From NCBI RefSeq assembly GCF_018119405.1, contig NZ_JAGPWC010000001.1:124001-188000 (forward strand): a stretch of DNA of 64,000 nucleotides, given 5' to 3'. Source of the stretch: Massilia sp. ST3. Lineage in GTDB: Bacteria > Pseudomonadota > Gammaproteobacteria > Burkholderiales > Burkholderiaceae_D. Positions within the stretch are counted from its first letter, which is position 1; each line of letters starts with the position of its first letter. The position numbers were made by a program, and so were the translations under genes. The notes beneath the pieces are model-generated. The model did no database searches. It saw nothing but the letters and a program-made list of their open reading frames with translations, and was not told the origin of the DNA. This document shows, piece after piece, positions 33,066 through 43,339 of the stretch.

Positions 33066-34694
33066 ATGAAATTTGACGTCGCTATTGTCGGCAGCGGTCT
33101 GGCCGGCCTGTCGGTGGCCCTGCACCTTGCCCAAACCCGGCGGGTTGCGATCATTTCGAAGCGCGAACTACTGGACGGCGCGAGCAACTGGGCCCAGGGC
33201 GGCATCGCGGCGGTGCTCGATTCGGGCGACAGCCACGACCAGCACATCGCCGACACCCTGGTGGCCGGCGCCGGCCTGTGCGACGAGGCGGCCACCCGCT
33301 ACATCGTCGAGCACGGCCGCGAAGCGATCGAATGGCTGATCGAGCAAGGCGTCCCCTTCACGCGCGACGAGACCGCGGAACTGGGCTTCCACCTGACCCG
33401 CGAGGGCGGCCACAGCCAGCGGCGCATCATCCACGCGGCCGACGCCACCGGCCACGCGGTCCAGGTGACCCTGGAGCAGAAGGTGCGCGCCCACCCGAAC
33501 ATCGCCCTGTTCGAGCACCACTGCGCGATCGACCTGGTCACCTCGGACAAGCTGACCGGCAAGGGCGTCCAGGGCAACGCCCCGCACCTGGTCGGCCAGC
33601 CGCGCTGCTACGGCCTGTACGTGCAGGACGAGCGCAACGGCAAGGTGCTGACCGTGGAGGCCGAGCACACCGTGCTGGCCACCGGCGGCGCCGGCAAGGT
33701 CTACCTGTACACCACCAATCCCGACACCGCGACCGGCGACGGCATCGCGATGGCCTGGCGCGCCGGCTGCCGCATCTCGAACATGGAATTCATCCAGTTC
33801 CATCCGACCTGCCTGTACCACCCTTATGCCAAGTCCTTCCTGATCACCGAGGCGATCCGCGGCGAAGGCGGCCTGCTCAAGCTGCCGCCCGAGGCCGGCG
33901 CCGCGGCCGGCACGCGCTTCATGCCGGCCCACGACGAGCGCGGCGAACTGGCCCCGCGCGACGTGGTCGCGCGCGCCATCGACTTCGAGATGAAGAAGCG
34001 CGGCCTCGACTACGTGCACCTGGACATCAGCCACCAGGACCCGGACTTCCTCAAGGAGCACTTCCCGACCATCTACGCGCGCTGCCTGGAGCTGGGCATC
34101 GACATCACGAAGGAGCCGATCCCCGTGGTGCCGGCGGTGCACTTCACCTGCGGCGGCATCGTCACCGACCTGGCCGGCCGCACCGACATCCCGGGCCTGT
34201 ACGCCGTGGGCGAGACCGCCTGCACCGGACTGCACGGGGCCAACCGCCTGGCCAGCAATTCGCTGCTCGAGTGCGTGGTCGTGGGCCGCGCCTGCGCGCA
34301 CCAGATCGCGGCCGCGCCGGCGGTGCAGAATCCGGCGCTGCCGCCCTGGGACGAAAGCCGCGTCACCAACGCCGACGAGGAAGTCGTGATCGCCCACAAC
34401 TGGGACGAGCTGCGCCGCTTCATGTGGAACTACGTCGGCATCGTGCGCACCACCAAGCGCCTCGAGCGCGCCGAGCACCGCATCGAGTTGCTGAAAGAAG
34501 AGATCGACGAGTACTACCGCAACTTCCGCATCACGCCGGACCTGCTGGAGCTGCGCAACTTGGTCGAAGTCGCCCATTTGATCGTCCGCAGCGCACTGTC
34601 GCGTCACGAGAGCCGCGGCCTGCACTTCTCGCGCGACTTCCCGGACACCTTGCCCAAGGCCTTGCCGAGCGTGCTGGCGCCGCGCCGGCGCTGA
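33066..34694 (+). CDS. nadB: L-aspartate oxidase NadB
   Basis: 542 residues from the ATG at 33066 (MKFDVAIVGSGLAGLS); an ATG four codons earlier is also possible and neither has a clear ribosome site. The Rossmann FAD motif GSGLAGLSVAL, the succinate-dehydrogenase-like core (ASNWAQGGIAAVLD, HSQRRIIHAADATGH, FIQFHPTCLYHP, TEAIRGEGG, VHFTCGGIVTD, GETACTGLHGANRLASNSLLE) and the C-terminal helical domain are all present. It oxidises L-aspartate to iminoaspartate, which NadA condenses with dihydroxyacetone phosphate. A TATAGT at 33031-33036 could be its -10. Confidence 0.97.
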   Translation: MKFDVAIVGSGLAGLSVALHLAQTRRVAIISKRELLDGASNWAQGGIAAVLDSGDSHDQHIADTLVAGAGLCDEAATRYIVEHGREAIEWLIEQGVPFTRDETAELGFHLTREGGHSQRRIIHAADATGHAVQVTLEQKVRAHPNIALFEHHCAIDLVTSDKLTGKGVQGNAPHLVGQPRCYGLYVQDERNGKVLTVEAEHTVLATGGAGKVYLYTTNPDTATGDGIAMAWRAGCRISNMEFIQFHPTCLYHPYAKSFLITEAIRGEGGLLKLPPEAGAAAGTRFMPAHDERGELAPRDVVARAIDFEMKKRGLDYVHLDISHQDPDFLKEHFPTIYARCLELGIDITKEPIPVVPAVHFTCGGIVTDLAGRTDIPGLYAVGETACTGLHGANRLASNSLLECVVVGRACAHQIAAAPAVQNPALPPWDESRVTNADEEVVIAHNWDELRRFMWNYVGIVRTTKRLERAEHRIELLKEEIDEYYRNFRITPDLLELRNLVEVAHLIVRSALSRHESRGLHFSRDFPDTLPKALPSVLAPRRR

Positions 34695-34739
34695 GCTCTC
34701 CCGCTTTACCGGCCCGCCTCGAGCGGGCCGCATCCCGCC

Positions 34740-35639
34740 ATGAACCGCCAAGCCCTCACGCCCTCGACCATCCTGTTCCTGACCATTCCGCCCATCCTGT
34801 GGGCCGGCAACGCCGTGGTCGGGCGCCTGGTGCGCGACGCCGTGCCGCCGATGACCCTGAACCTGATCCGCTGGGTGCTCGCATTGGCCATCCTGGTGCC
34901 GCTGGGACGGGCCGCCCTGCGCAGCAGCAACGGGGTGCTGGCGAACTGGCGCCGCTACGCCATGCTGGGTCTGCTGAGCGTCGGCCTGTACAACTCGCTG
35001 CAATACCTGGCCCTGCAGACCTCGACACCGATCAACGTCACCCTGGTGGCGTCCGGGATGCCGGTGTGGATGCTGCTGGTCGGCCGCCTGTTCTACGGGG
35101 TGCCGGTCAAGCCGCGCCAGGTGGCGGGCGCCGTGCTCTCGATCCTGGGCGTGCTGGTGGTGCTGTGCCGCGGCGACCTGGAGCAGCTGGCCGCGCTGCG
35201 CCTGGTGGTGGGCGACCTCTACATGATCCTGGCCTCGATCGCCTGGTCCTTCTATAGCTGGATGCTGATGCAGCAGAAGGACGTGCCGGCGCTGCGCCAG
35301 GACTGGGCAGCCTTCCTGCTGGCCCAGGTCGGCTATGGCGTGCTGTGGTCGGCCGCGCTGGCCGGCGGCGAGTGGGCCGTGAGCGGCATCGACATCGCCT
35401 GGGGCTGGCAGGTGGCGGCCGCCTTGCTCTACGTGGCCATCGGCCCAGCCATCCTGGCCATGCGCTTCTGGGGCGCGGGCGTGCAGCGCGCAGGGCCCAG
35501 CCTGGGCGCCTTCTTCATCAACCTGACGCCGCTGTTCACGGCGCTGCTGTCGTCCGCCTTCCTGGGCGAGGCGCCGCACCTGTACCACGTGCTGGCCTTC
35601 GGCATGATCGTGGGTGGGATCGCGGTCTCGGCCCGTTAG
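34740..35639 (+). CDS. EamA/DMT-family transporter
   Basis: 299 residues with ten hydrophobic helices in two EamA halves. The family signature PILWAGNAVVGRLVRDAVPP opens the first half, and LGAFFINLTPLFTALLSSAFLGE near the end is the matching C-terminal signature. It is an inner-membrane drug/metabolite exporter-type protein, often for amino acids or related compounds; the substrate cannot be told. It begins 45 bases after nadB on the same strand and may be co-transcribed with it. Confidence 0.88.
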   Translation: MNRQALTPSTILFLTIPPILWAGNAVVGRLVRDAVPPMTLNLIRWVLALAILVPLGRAALRSSNGVLANWRRYAMLGLLSVGLYNSLQYLALQTSTPINVTLVASGMPVWMLLVGRLFYGVPVKPRQVAGAVLSILGVLVVLCRGDLEQLAALRLVVGDLYMILASIAWSFYSWMLMQQKDVPALRQDWAAFLLAQVGYGVLWSAALAGGEWAVSGIDIAWGWQVAAALLYVAIGPAILAMRFWGAGVQRAGPSLGAFFINLTPLFTALLSSAFLGEAPHLYHVLAFGMIVGGIAVSAR

Positions 35640-35713
35640 TGTTGCCACGGAATCGTGTTTAGCGGCTACCCGCGCGGGTGTTACGATCCCATGCATAGGG
35701 AGGAATTCGCAAC

Positions 35714-36619
35714 ATGGCAGAAGCTTTCACTGTCCAGGCCACTGTGCAGGACCGCGCCGAGGAACTGGCCGCCTTCCTCGACCGGCACAGCCGTACGCTG
35801 GTGCTCACCGGCGCCGGGCTATCGACCGCCTCCGGCATTCCCGATTACCGCGACCGCGAGGGAACGCGGCGCGGCAAGCAGCCCATCCAGGGGCCGGAAT
35901 TCAGACGCTCACCCGCCGTGCAGCGGCGCTACTGGGCGCGCAGCATGGTTGGCTGGCCGGTGCTGGCCAAGGCCACGCCCAACCATGGGCACCAGGCCCT
36001 GGCGGCGCTGGAAGCGAGCAACAGGATCGGCTTCATCCTCACCCAGAACGTCGACGGGCTGCACCACCAGGCCGGCAGCCACGCGGTGCTCGAACTGCAC
36101 GGCAACATCCATCACGTCAAATGCCTGGCCTGCGGCGCCCAGTTCCCGCGCGCCTTCGTGCAGACCCAGCTCGAGGACGCCAATCCGGCCGTCGCGCAGT
36201 CCATGGCCATGCCATTGCCCGACGGCGACGCCGCCCTCGATACCGATGCGCTCACCGATTTCCAGCTGCCCTGGTGCGTCCACTGCGGCGGCGCCCTGGC
36301 CCCGGACGTGGTCTTCTTCGGCGATAACGTGCCCGCGGCGCGCACCGCCTGCGCCCTGGCGCAGATGGAGATGGCCGACGCGCTGCTGGTGGTGGGGTCT
36401 TCGCTGATGGTGTACTCGGGCTTCCGTTTCTGCCGCCTGGCCACCGAGAGCGGCAAGCCGATCGCCGCCCTCAACCTGGGGCGCACCCGCGCCGACGAGC
36501 TGCTGCACCTGAAGCTCGACGAATCCGCCGAGCACGTGCTGCCGCTGGTGGCCCAGCTGCTGGGTGCGCGGCCGCCCGCGCCGCCGCCGGCGTTCATCGA
36601 CCATAGGGGAATATTGTGA
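35714..36619 (+). CDS. SIR2-family NAD-dependent deacylase (class II, SIRT4-like)
   Basis: 301 residues. Rossmann NAD motif TGAGLSTASGIPDYRD (about 32-47), TQNVDGLHHQAG with the catalytic region (about 114-125), catalytic His in ELHGNIHHVKCLACG, and a zinc finger of two pairs (CLACG...WCVHCGG). The C-terminal VVGSSLMVYSGFRF completes the fold. The insert and spacing resemble the SIRT4/class II bacterial proteins, which remove lipoyl, biotinyl or acyl groups from lysines using NAD+. The next gene starts within its stop codon (GTGA), so the two are coupled. It lies among NAD biosynthesis genes. Confidence 0.92.
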   Translation: MAEAFTVQATVQDRAEELAAFLDRHSRTLVLTGAGLSTASGIPDYRDREGTRRGKQPIQGPEFRRSPAVQRRYWARSMVGWPVLAKATPNHGHQALAALEASNRIGFILTQNVDGLHHQAGSHAVLELHGNIHHVKCLACGAQFPRAFVQTQLEDANPAVAQSMAMPLPDGDAALDTDALTDFQLPWCVHCGGALAPDVVFFGDNVPAARTACALAQMEMADALLVVGSSLMVYSGFRFCRLATESGKPIAALNLGRTRADELLHLKLDESAEHVLPLVAQLLGARPPAPPPAFIDHRGIL

Positions 36620-37644
36620 ACCAACGCTACCGCAGCAACTCGCCGGCCGTCCGCCCGGGACTGCTTTGGGCCGCCGCCGGCCTGGCCGCCTCCTGGCTGT
36701 TCGTGCAGGCCCGCACCCGCCAGGTGGAGCGCGAGCATCCGCCCGAAGGCAAGTTCGTCACCGTCGACGGGGTGCGCCTGCACTATTTGGAACGGGGCGA
36801 AGGCCCTGCCCTCGTGCTCCTGCACGGCAATGGCGTGTATGCCAAGGACTTCGAACTCAGCGGCCTGCTCGACATGGCCGCCCGCCATTACCGCGTGATC
36901 GCCTTCGACCGCCCCGGCTTCGGTTACAGCGAACGGCCGCGCAGTACCGTCTGGACGCCCGACAGACAGGCGCGGCTGCTGCACGGCGCGCTGCGCGAGA
37001 TCGGCGTCGAGTCCGCCATCGTGCTCGGCCATTCCTGGGGCACGCTGGTGGCGCTCGCGATGGGCTTGCAGGAGCCCGACTTCGTGCGCGGACTGGTGCT
37101 CATGTCCGGCTATTACTATCCCAGTGTGCGCCTCGACGCTCCGCTGTCCTCGCCGCCGGCGGTGCCGCTGATCGGCGACCTGATGCGCTACACGGTGTCG
37201 CCCCTGGTCTCGCGCATGATCTGGCGGCCGGTCATCAAGCGCGCCTTCTCGCCGCGGCCGGTGGCGGAACGCTTCAGCGGCATGCCGGTCTGGATGGCCC
37301 TGCGCCCTTCGCAGCTGCGCGCGAGCGCGGCGGAAAGCGCGATGATGATCCCGGCCGCGATGTCGCTGGCCCGGCGCTATGGTGAACTGAAAGTACCGGC
37401 GGTCATCCTGGCCGGCACCCAGGACCGGGTCGCCAGCTCGGGCCACAATGCCGAGCGCCTGCACGAGGGACTGGCGCACAGCCAGCTGGAGCTGGAGCCG
37501 GGTACCGGCCACATGTTCCACTACGCCCATCCGGACAAGGTGCTGGCAGCCATCGACGCCATCGCCACCCAGGTGGGCGAACCGGTCACGTTGCGCAGTC
37601 CCGGCGCCGAGGCGCTGGCGCGCGCCAGCGAGAGCGGGGTCTAA
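36616..37644 (+). CDS. membrane-anchored alpha/beta hydrolase
   Basis: 342 residues from a GTG that overlaps the sirtuin stop (GTGA). A hydrophobic N-terminal anchor (about 14-31) precedes a classic alpha/beta-hydrolase: LHGNGVYAKDFE (oxyanion region), FDRPGFGYSERP, nucleophile Ser in VLGHSWGTLVAL, acid Asp in LAGTQDRVASSG, and His in GTGHMFHYAHP. All triad members are therefore present. It could be an esterase or lipase facing the periplasm or cytosol; the substrate is unknown. Coupling to a deacylase is notable. Confidence 0.85.
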   Translation: MNQRYRSNSPAVRPGLLWAAAGLAASWLFVQARTRQVEREHPPEGKFVTVDGVRLHYLERGEGPALVLLHGNGVYAKDFELSGLLDMAARHYRVIAFDRPGFGYSERPRSTVWTPDRQARLLHGALREIGVESAIVLGHSWGTLVALAMGLQEPDFVRGLVLMSGYYYPSVRLDAPLSSPPAVPLIGDLMRYTVSPLVSRMIWRPVIKRAFSPRPVAERFSGMPVWMALRPSQLRASAAESAMMIPAAMSLARRYGELKVPAVILAGTQDRVASSGHNAERLHEGLAHSQLELEPGTGHMFHYAHPDKVLAAIDAIATQVGEPVTLRSPGAEALARASESGV

Positions 37645-37826
37645 GTATTCCCCCATCAAGCAATGCGTTGTTGGCTGCCATCACCGGCGCGCTGCTGCGT
37701 CGGCTCCTGCTTGCAGTGCTTGCACTGCCGCACACTCGCCGCCGTGCATCGCATCCGATTCTGTGTGCCAAACTCAGCTTTATTTCTTGTCGAGTACTTG
37801 GCACCTGCAGGCAATCCATGTAGCGC

Positions 37827-38981
37827 TCATGGACGCGCCGCGAAAAACTGGGTGCCGACGCTGTGGCGCGGCAAGCCGAGCTGTTCGGGTTTTTTCCTCA
37901 GGTAGTCGAATCCATCACGGTCGCCCTTCAGGGCGCCATTCAGGAAGTGCAGGACATAGCGCGCGCTCTGGGCGTAGGACTGGGCGATTTCGTCGCGGGT
38001 GTAATCGCCGAGATCGAGCGGATCGAGACGCAGGTAGCTGCTGCCGAAATACACGTGCTCCATCGCGTACATCGTCACCAAGTAGACGTCGGCGCCAGTC
38101 ATCTTCTGCAGGATGCTGCCGGAGTAGTCAGGTTTGCGTCTCACCCCACGTTCGAAAGGCTGCGGCCGCTGGGCCAGGTAGAGCAGCGGCGTACGTAACC
38201 GTTCCGGCTTCAGATAGGCGACTTGCTCGAGCATGGCGTGGGCGTAACGGACCGAGCCGTCCAGGCAGACGAGGGCCTTGATGCGTTCGTCTTGGGCCGC
38301 AGCCAAAACATTGGCCATGCCTCCCCAGGAAAAGCCGGCGACGGCCAGGCGAGTGATATCGGCCTGTGGCAGCGATTGCGCATAGCCGACCAGGAAACGG
38401 ATGTCGGCCGCCTGGGCTTCGGCGTGTGCCAGGTCGGTGCGTTGCGAACGCTGGTCGACGCCCAGCGCCGGACTGGCGAGCACGAGATAGCCATGGCTGG
38501 CGATAAATTCCATCATCTCGGCATTCTCGAACACATTGCTGCTCAAACTGGGCGAGTAGATCACCACCGGGTACTTGCCCGGCAATGGCTTCGCATCGCG
38601 CACGGCCCAGCGGATATCGCTTCTTTCAGCCGCGATCTCGGCCGCGGACTTGGTGCCGGTGACCATCTTCAGCCACTCCGCGAGCACCTTGTTCCGCTCT
38701 GCCGGCGTGCGGTCAAAGTCGTCATCCCAACCCAGCAGCTGAAGATAGTCGTCGTAGCGCATTGCTTGCCCACCTTTTTGTGCCGGATACCAGATCGCGG
38801 TCTGAATGGGGCGCGGCTTGCCTTGCGCGGTCGAGGGATAGGAGCGGCTTGCATCGTGTTGTTGCACGACGCGGAAACCGACGGCGAAGGCCCCGGGAGC
38901 ATTCAAGAAAGGAAAAGCCTGCGCGGCAAGGGCTGGCAAACTAGCGAGCAGGAGCAGACATAACGCGGCAAGCCTTAGCAT
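37827..38981 (-). CDS. secreted dienelactone-hydrolase-like / PAF-acetylhydrolase-like hydrolase
   Basis: 384 residues. Signal peptide (1-20, LPALAAQA) and TTGGAGG before the ATG at 38981 set the start. The mature enzyme opens with AVGFRVVQQHDASR and YPSTAQGKPRPIQTAIWYPA, usual for the secreted platelet-activating-factor-acetylhydrolase-like group, has the oxyanion loop YPVVIYSPSL, and nucleophile Ser in VAGFSWGGMANV. A catalytic His is probably in MYAMEHVYFGSS. The substrate is unknown. The gene is isolated, with 182 bases of empty DNA before it and 179 after. Confidence 0.8.
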   Translation of the reverse strand: MLRLAALCLLLLASLPALAAQAFPFLNAPGAFAVGFRVVQQHDASRSYPSTAQGKPRPIQTAIWYPAQKGGQAMRYDDYLQLLGWDDDFDRTPAERNKVLAEWLKMVTGTKSAAEIAAERSDIRWAVRDAKPLPGKYPVVIYSPSLSSNVFENAEMMEFIASHGYLVLASPALGVDQRSQRTDLAHAEAQAADIRFLVGYAQSLPQADITRLAVAGFSWGGMANVLAAAQDERIKALVCLDGSVRYAHAMLEQVAYLKPERLRTPLLYLAQRPQPFERGVRRKPDYSGSILQKMTGADVYLVTMYAMEHVYFGSSYLRLDPLDLGDYTRDEIAQSYAQSARYVLHFLNGALKGDRDGFDYLRKKPEQLGLPRHSVGTQFFAARP

Positions 38982-39160
38982 GAGACCTCCAAAATGTAGT
39001 GTTGATTCCTCAACTGTAGCATTGGAAGTCATCAGGCAGGCAACATTATTGCGCTCAGAAGGAACTTATGATGCCATCCTATGGAATTTACTCTTACTGC
39101 ATAAGAGCAGGAGGCGATTTCAAAAGCAGAGTCACAATCGCTGCCGCCGCTCGAACCGCT

Positions 39161-39475
39161 TCAGTTCTGCGACAGGAACTTGAGGATCAGGCCGGTCACG
39201 AGGAAGGCCGCCATCGCTAGCGACAGCGCGCCGATGAGCATGGGCGAGCCGATGGTATCGGCCTGGCTGTCGGCTTTCATGCGCAGCGCGCGGCCCGGCA
39301 CCACGGGCCGCAGGAAGCCGCGCACGCCCAGCAGCAGCATGCCGACACCGAAGAACAGCTCGCCATTCAGGCCGTAGCGCAGGCCATCCGCGAGCTGCGG
39401 CAGTCCCAGCAGCAGGCCGAAGCCGAGCCAGAACAGCCGCGAACCGAGCGCGCGCTTGAGTTTGGCCGTCGACAT
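39161..39475 (-). CDS. small membrane protein coupled to nadC
   Basis: 104 residues, three hydrophobic helices (about 14-30, 38-52, 78-98). The ATG overlaps the nadC stop as TGATG, so it is translated together with nadC. I know no function for it. A role in NAD or quinolinate metabolism is only suggested by coupling. Confidence 0.7.
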   Translation of the reverse strand: MSTAKLKRALGSRLFWLGFGLLLGLPQLADGLRYGLNGELFFGVGMLLLGVRGFLRPVVPGRALRMKADSQADTIGSPMLIGALSLAMAAFLVTGLILKFLSQN

Positions 39476-40350
39476 CAGGCGACGATGCGCAGCGAGTAGT
39501 CGGTCGCGCGCACGTCCTTGGTCAGGCTCCCGATCGAGATGCGGTCGACGCCGGTCTCGGCGATGGCGCGCACGGTGCCCAGGTTGACGCCGCCCGAGGC
39601 TTCCAGCAATGCGCGGCCGCCATTCACCTTGACCGCTTCGCGCATCATGGCGAGGTCGAAGTTATCCAGCAGCACCGACTTGACGCCCGCCGCCAGCGCT
39701 TCCTCGAGCTGGACGATGGTCTCGACCTCGATCTGCACGGGGGCGCCGGAACCGAGGGCGTCGGCCGCCCGCAGGGCCGCGGTGACGCCGCCGGCCGCGG
39801 CGATGTGGTTTTCCTTGATCAGGATGCCGTCGTACAAGGCCATGCGCTGGTTCTTGCCGCCGCCCACGCGCACCGCGTACTTCTGCGCCAGGCGCAGGCC
39901 CGGCAGGGTCTTGCGGGTGTCGAGGATGGCGGCATTCGTGCCGGCCACCACGTCCACGTACTTGCGCGTGGCGCTCGCCACGCCGGACAGCAGCTGCATG
40001 AAGTTGAGCGCCGCGCGCTCGGCCGTCAGCAGCGAGCGGGGCGAGCCGGCGATGGTGCAGACCACGCTGTCCGCCGCCATCAGGTCGCCTTCGGCATACT
40101 TCCAGTCGATCTCGAGGTCCTGGTCGACCGCCAGCATGACGCCCTCGAACCAGGGCGCGCCGCACAGCACGGCCTCCTCGCGCACGATGACACGAGCCTG
40201 CACCCTGGTGTCGCTGGGCACCAGCATGCCGGTCAGGTCGCCGGTGCCGACGTCTTCCAGCAGCGCGGCCAGGATGTTCTGTTCGAAGGCCGCCTGCAGC
40301 TTGTCGTCCAGCTCGCCGTCGGGAATGAAGGGGTTGCGCAGGGTCGTCAT
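39475..40350 (-). CDS. nadC: nicotinate-nucleotide diphosphorylase (carboxylating)
   Basis: 291 residues. Converts quinolinate plus PRPP to nicotinate mononucleotide, CO2 and pyrophosphate. Family motifs: [88 protein letters not shown] and [23 protein letters not shown]. The ATG overlaps the nadA stop (ATGA) and the stop overlaps the next ATG, so nadA-nadC-small membrane protein form one coupled operon. Confidence 0.97.
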   Translation of the reverse strand: MTTLRNPFIPDGELDDKLQAAFEQNILAALLEDVGTGDLTGMLVPSDTRVQARVIVREEAVLCGAPWFEGVMLAVDQDLEIDWKYAEGDLMAADSVVCTIAGSPRSLLTAERAALNFMQLLSGVASATRKYVDVVAGTNAAILDTRKTLPGLRLAQKYAVRVGGGKNQRMALYDGILIKENHIAAAGGVTAALRAADALGSGAPVQIEVETIVQLEEALAAGVKSVLLDNFDLAMMREAVKVNGGRALLEASGGVNLGTVRAIAETGVDRISIGSLTKDVRATDYSLRIVA

Positions 40351-41483
40351 GCCGGGCCCACTCCCGAGAACAGCTTGGCGTTCTGCTCCAGCGCGCCTTG
40401 CGGCAGCGCTTTTGCTTTCTTGGCGGCGGCGAAGTCCAGCATGCGGTCGATCGCACGCTTGGCCTGGCGGCCGGTTTCCGGATCCACGTGCACCTGGTTG
40501 GCGCCGCTCTCCAGCACATCCGCCAGGTTGCGCAGGCCGTTCATGGCCATCCACGGGCAGTGGGCGCAGCTCTTGCAGGTGGCGCTGTTGCCGGCGGTCG
40601 GGGCTTCGATGAAGGTCTTGCCCGGCGCGGCCATGCGCATCTTGTGCAGGATGCCATTGTCGGTCGCCACGATGAAGGTGGTGGCGTCCATGTCGCGTGC
40701 GGCGTTGATCAGCTGGGTGGTGGAGCCGACCACGTCGGCCTGGGCCACGACGCCCGCGGGCGACTCCGGGTGCACCAGCACCTTGGCCTCCGGATGTTCG
40801 GTCTTGAGCAGGTCGAGCTCGATGCCCTTGAACTCGTCGTGCACCAGGCAGGAACCCTGCCACAGCAGCATGTCGGCGCCGGTCTGCTTCTGGATGTAGG
40901 CGCCCAGGTGGCGGTCCGGGGCCCACAGGATCTTCTTGCCCTGCTCGTGCAGGTGCCGGACGATGTCGAGGCCGATCGACGAAGTCACCATCCAGTCGGC
41001 GCGCGCCTTCACGGCGGCGCTAGTGTTGGCGTAGACGACCACGGTGCGGTCCGGATGCTGGTCGCAGAAGGCCGCGAATTCGTCGGCCGGGCAGCCGAGG
41101 TCGAGCGAGCAGGTGGCGTCCAGGTCGGGCATCAGGACCGTCTTTTCCGGGTTCAGGATCTTCGAGGTCTCGCCCATGAAGCGCACGCCGGCCACCACCA
41201 GGGTCTTGGCCGGGTGGTCGCGCCCGAAGCGCGCCATTTCCAGGGAGTCGGACACGCAGCCCCCGGTTTCCTCGGCCAGGTCCTGCAGGTCGGCGTCCAC
41301 GTAATAATGGGCCACCAGGACCGCGTCGCGCTCCTTGAGCAGGCGCCGGATGCGTTCCTTGAGTTCGAGTTTCTCGGCCGCGCTCGGGGCGGCGGGCGTA
41401 CGGGCCCAGGCTTCGGCGGTGCAGGCGGCGCCGGCCACCGGGCGGTCGTATTCGTAGGTCTTGATCGGGAGTACGGTATTCAT
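40347..41483 (-). CDS. nadA: quinolinate synthase A
   Basis: 378 residues. Condenses iminoaspartate with dihydroxyacetone phosphate to quinolinate using a 4Fe-4S cluster. The sequence shows [93 protein letters not shown] and [13 protein letters not shown]; the cluster Cys ligands are those in [14 protein letters not shown] and the CxxCxxC block. First gene of the nadA-nadC operon; nadB is 7 kb away on the other strand. Confidence 0.97.
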   Translation of the reverse strand: MNTVLPIKTYEYDRPVAGAACTAEAWARTPAAPSAAEKLELKERIRRLLKERDAVLVAHYYVDADLQDLAEETGGCVSDSLEMARFGRDHPAKTLVVAGVRFMGETSKILNPEKTVLMPDLDATCSLDLGCPADEFAAFCDQHPDRTVVVYANTSAAVKARADWMVTSSIGLDIVRHLHEQGKKILWAPDRHLGAYIQKQTGADMLLWQGSCLVHDEFKGIELDLLKTEHPEAKVLVHPESPAGVVAQADVVGSTTQLINAARDMDATTFIVATDNGILHKMRMAAPGKTFIEAPTAGNSATCKSCAHCPWMAMNGLRNLADVLESGANQVHVDPETGRQAKRAIDRMLDFAAAKKAKALPQGALEQNAKLFSGVGPA

Positions 41484-41545
41484 GCGAAATATGATCTCAC
41501 AATGCTACTTGCGGCGCTGAGGGCGGGCATGCCGCCCCCCCCTCA

Positions 41546-43147
41546 TCAGTCGATGCCCTGGCTCTTCAGGTATTCCTCGTAGTTGCCCTGGAAGTCGACG
41601 ATCTCGTTCTCGCGGATCTCCAGGATGCGGGTGGCCAGCGAGGACACGAACTCGCGGTCGTGCGAGACGAAGATCAGGGTGCCGGCGTACTTGTCGAGCG
41701 CGATGTTGAGCGACTCGATCGATTCCATGTCCATGTGGTTGGTCGGCTCGTCCAGCAGCATCACATTGTGGCGGCCCAGCATTAGCTTGCCGTACATCAT
41801 GCGGCCCTTCTCGCCGCCGGACAGCACCTTCACCGACTTCTTGACCTCATCCCCGCCGAACAGCAGGCGGCCCAGGATCGAGCGCACGGCCTGGTCGTCG
41901 TCGCCTTCCTGGGTCCATTGGCCCATCCAGTCGGTCAGGTTCTCGCCGCTGGCGAATTCCTCGGTCGGATCCTGGGGCATGTAGCCGACGTTGGCGTTCT
42001 CGGCCCACTTGACGCGGCCGTGGTCGGCGTCCAGGCCGGTGATGTCCTTGCCGCCGATGCAACGCAGCAAGGTGGTCTTGCCGGCGCCGTTGGCGCCGAT
42101 GATCGCGATGCGCTCGCCGGCCTCGACCATGATCGAGAAGTTCTTGAACAGCTGGCGGTCATAGGCTTTCGACAGGCCTTCGGTCTCCACCGCCAGGCGG
42201 TGCAGCTTCTTCTCGCCTTCGAAACGCACGAAGGGATAGGCACGCGAGGAAGGCTTGAATTCCTCGATCTTGATCTTGTCGATCTGCTTGGCGCGCGAGG
42301 TCGCCTGGCGCGCCTTGGATTTGTTGGCCGAGAAGCGGCGCACGAAGTCCTGCAGTTCGGCCACTTTTTCCTTGGCCTTGGCGTTGTTCGCCAGCTGCTG
42401 GTTGCGGGCCTGGGTCGAGGCCAGCATGTAGTCGTCGTAGTTGCCCGGATAGACCTTCAGGGTGCCGTAGTCCATGTCGGCCACGTGGGTGCAGACCTGG
42501 TTCAGGAAGTGGCGGTCGTGGGAAATGATGATCATGGTCGAGTTGCGCTCGTTGAGCACGTTCTCGAGCCAGCGGATGGTGTTGATGTCCAGGTTGTTGG
42601 TTGGCTCGTCCAGCAGCAGGATGTCCGGGTTCGAGAACAGGGCCTGGGCCAGCAGCACGCGCAGCTTCCAGCCCGGCGCCACGGCGCTCATCGGGCCCTG
42701 ATGCAGCTCGGTGCCGATTTCCAGGCCCAGCAGCAGCTCGCCGGCGCGCGCCTCGGCCGAGTAGCCGTCGTATTCGGCGACCTTGCCTTCGAGTTCGGCC
42801 GCGCGCATGTAGTCGTCGTCCGTCGCTTCCGGATTGGCGTAGATGGCGTCGCGCTCGGCGATGGCGTTCCACAGCTCGGTGTGGCCCATCATGACCACGT
42901 CGAGCACGCGCACGTCCTCATAGGCGAACTGGTCCTGGCGCAGCTTGCCCAGGCGCTCGCCCGGGTCGAGGCTGACGTTGCCGGCCGAAGGTTCCAGGTC
43001 GCCGCCCAGGATCTTCATGAAGGTCGACTTGCCGCAGCCGTTCGCGCCGATCAGGCCGTAGCGGTTGCCTTCGCCAAACTTGACGGAAATGTTTTCGAAC
43101 AGCGGCTTGGCGCCGAATTGCATCGTGATATTGGCAGTAGAGAGCAC
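41546..43147 (-). CDS. ybiT: ABC-F ATPase, YbiT type
   Basis: 533 residues, close to E. coli YbiT throughout. Two ABC domains are visible: Walker [13 protein letters not shown] and [12 protein letters not shown], Walker [12 protein letters not shown] and [11 protein letters not shown], a linker rich in charged residues ([17 protein letters not shown]) and the YbiT-typical start [24 protein letters not shown] proteins bind the ribosomal E site and regulate translation or relieve stalling; this is a soluble protein, not a transporter. It begins with GTG at 43147 after AAAGG. Single-gene unit. Confidence 0.95.
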   Translation of the reverse strand: MLSTANITMQFGAKPLFENISVKFGEGNRYGLIGANGCGKSTFMKILGGDLEPSAGNVSLDPGERLGKLRQDQFAYEDVRVLDVVMMGHTELWNAIAERDAIYANPEATDDDYMRAAELEGKVAEYDGYSAEARAGELLLGLEIGTELHQGPMSAVAPGWKLRVLLAQALFSNPDILLLDEPTNNLDINTIRWLENVLNERNSTMIIISHDRHFLNQVCTHVADMDYGTLKVYPGNYDDYMLASTQARNQQLANNAKAKEKVAELQDFVRRFSANKSKARQATSRAKQIDKIKIEEFKPSSRAYPFVRFEGEKKLHRLAVETEGLSKAYDRQLFKNFSIMVEAGERIAIIGANGAGKTTLLRCIGGKDITGLDADHGRVKWAENANVGYMPQDPTEEFASGENLTDWMGQWTQEGDDDQAVRSILGRLLFGGDEVKKSVKVLSGGEKGRMMYGKLMLGRHNVMLLDEPTNHMDMESIESLNIALDKYAGTLIFVSHDREFVSSLATRILEIRENEIVDFQGNYEEYLKSQGID

Positions 43148-43339
43148 GGTGTACCTTTGGAAGCGTTGGTCGGCGAATTTCGCCGATCGGATAACCGGCT
43201 ATTCTATCATTTCAGACCCCTCCATGGGAGGAGGCGGCCTTGTTGTATGCGCACGAAAGTATCGCGCCGATCCTACCCCGTCCCAAGCGTGCGCACGGCC
43301 GGGCTTGCTATGCTTGGCGCATCCCGAAAGGAGGCAAGC

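Noticed and set aside
33168-35696. 842-codon minus-strand frame opposite nadB and the EamA gene
   Set aside because: Shadow of two well-supported genes.
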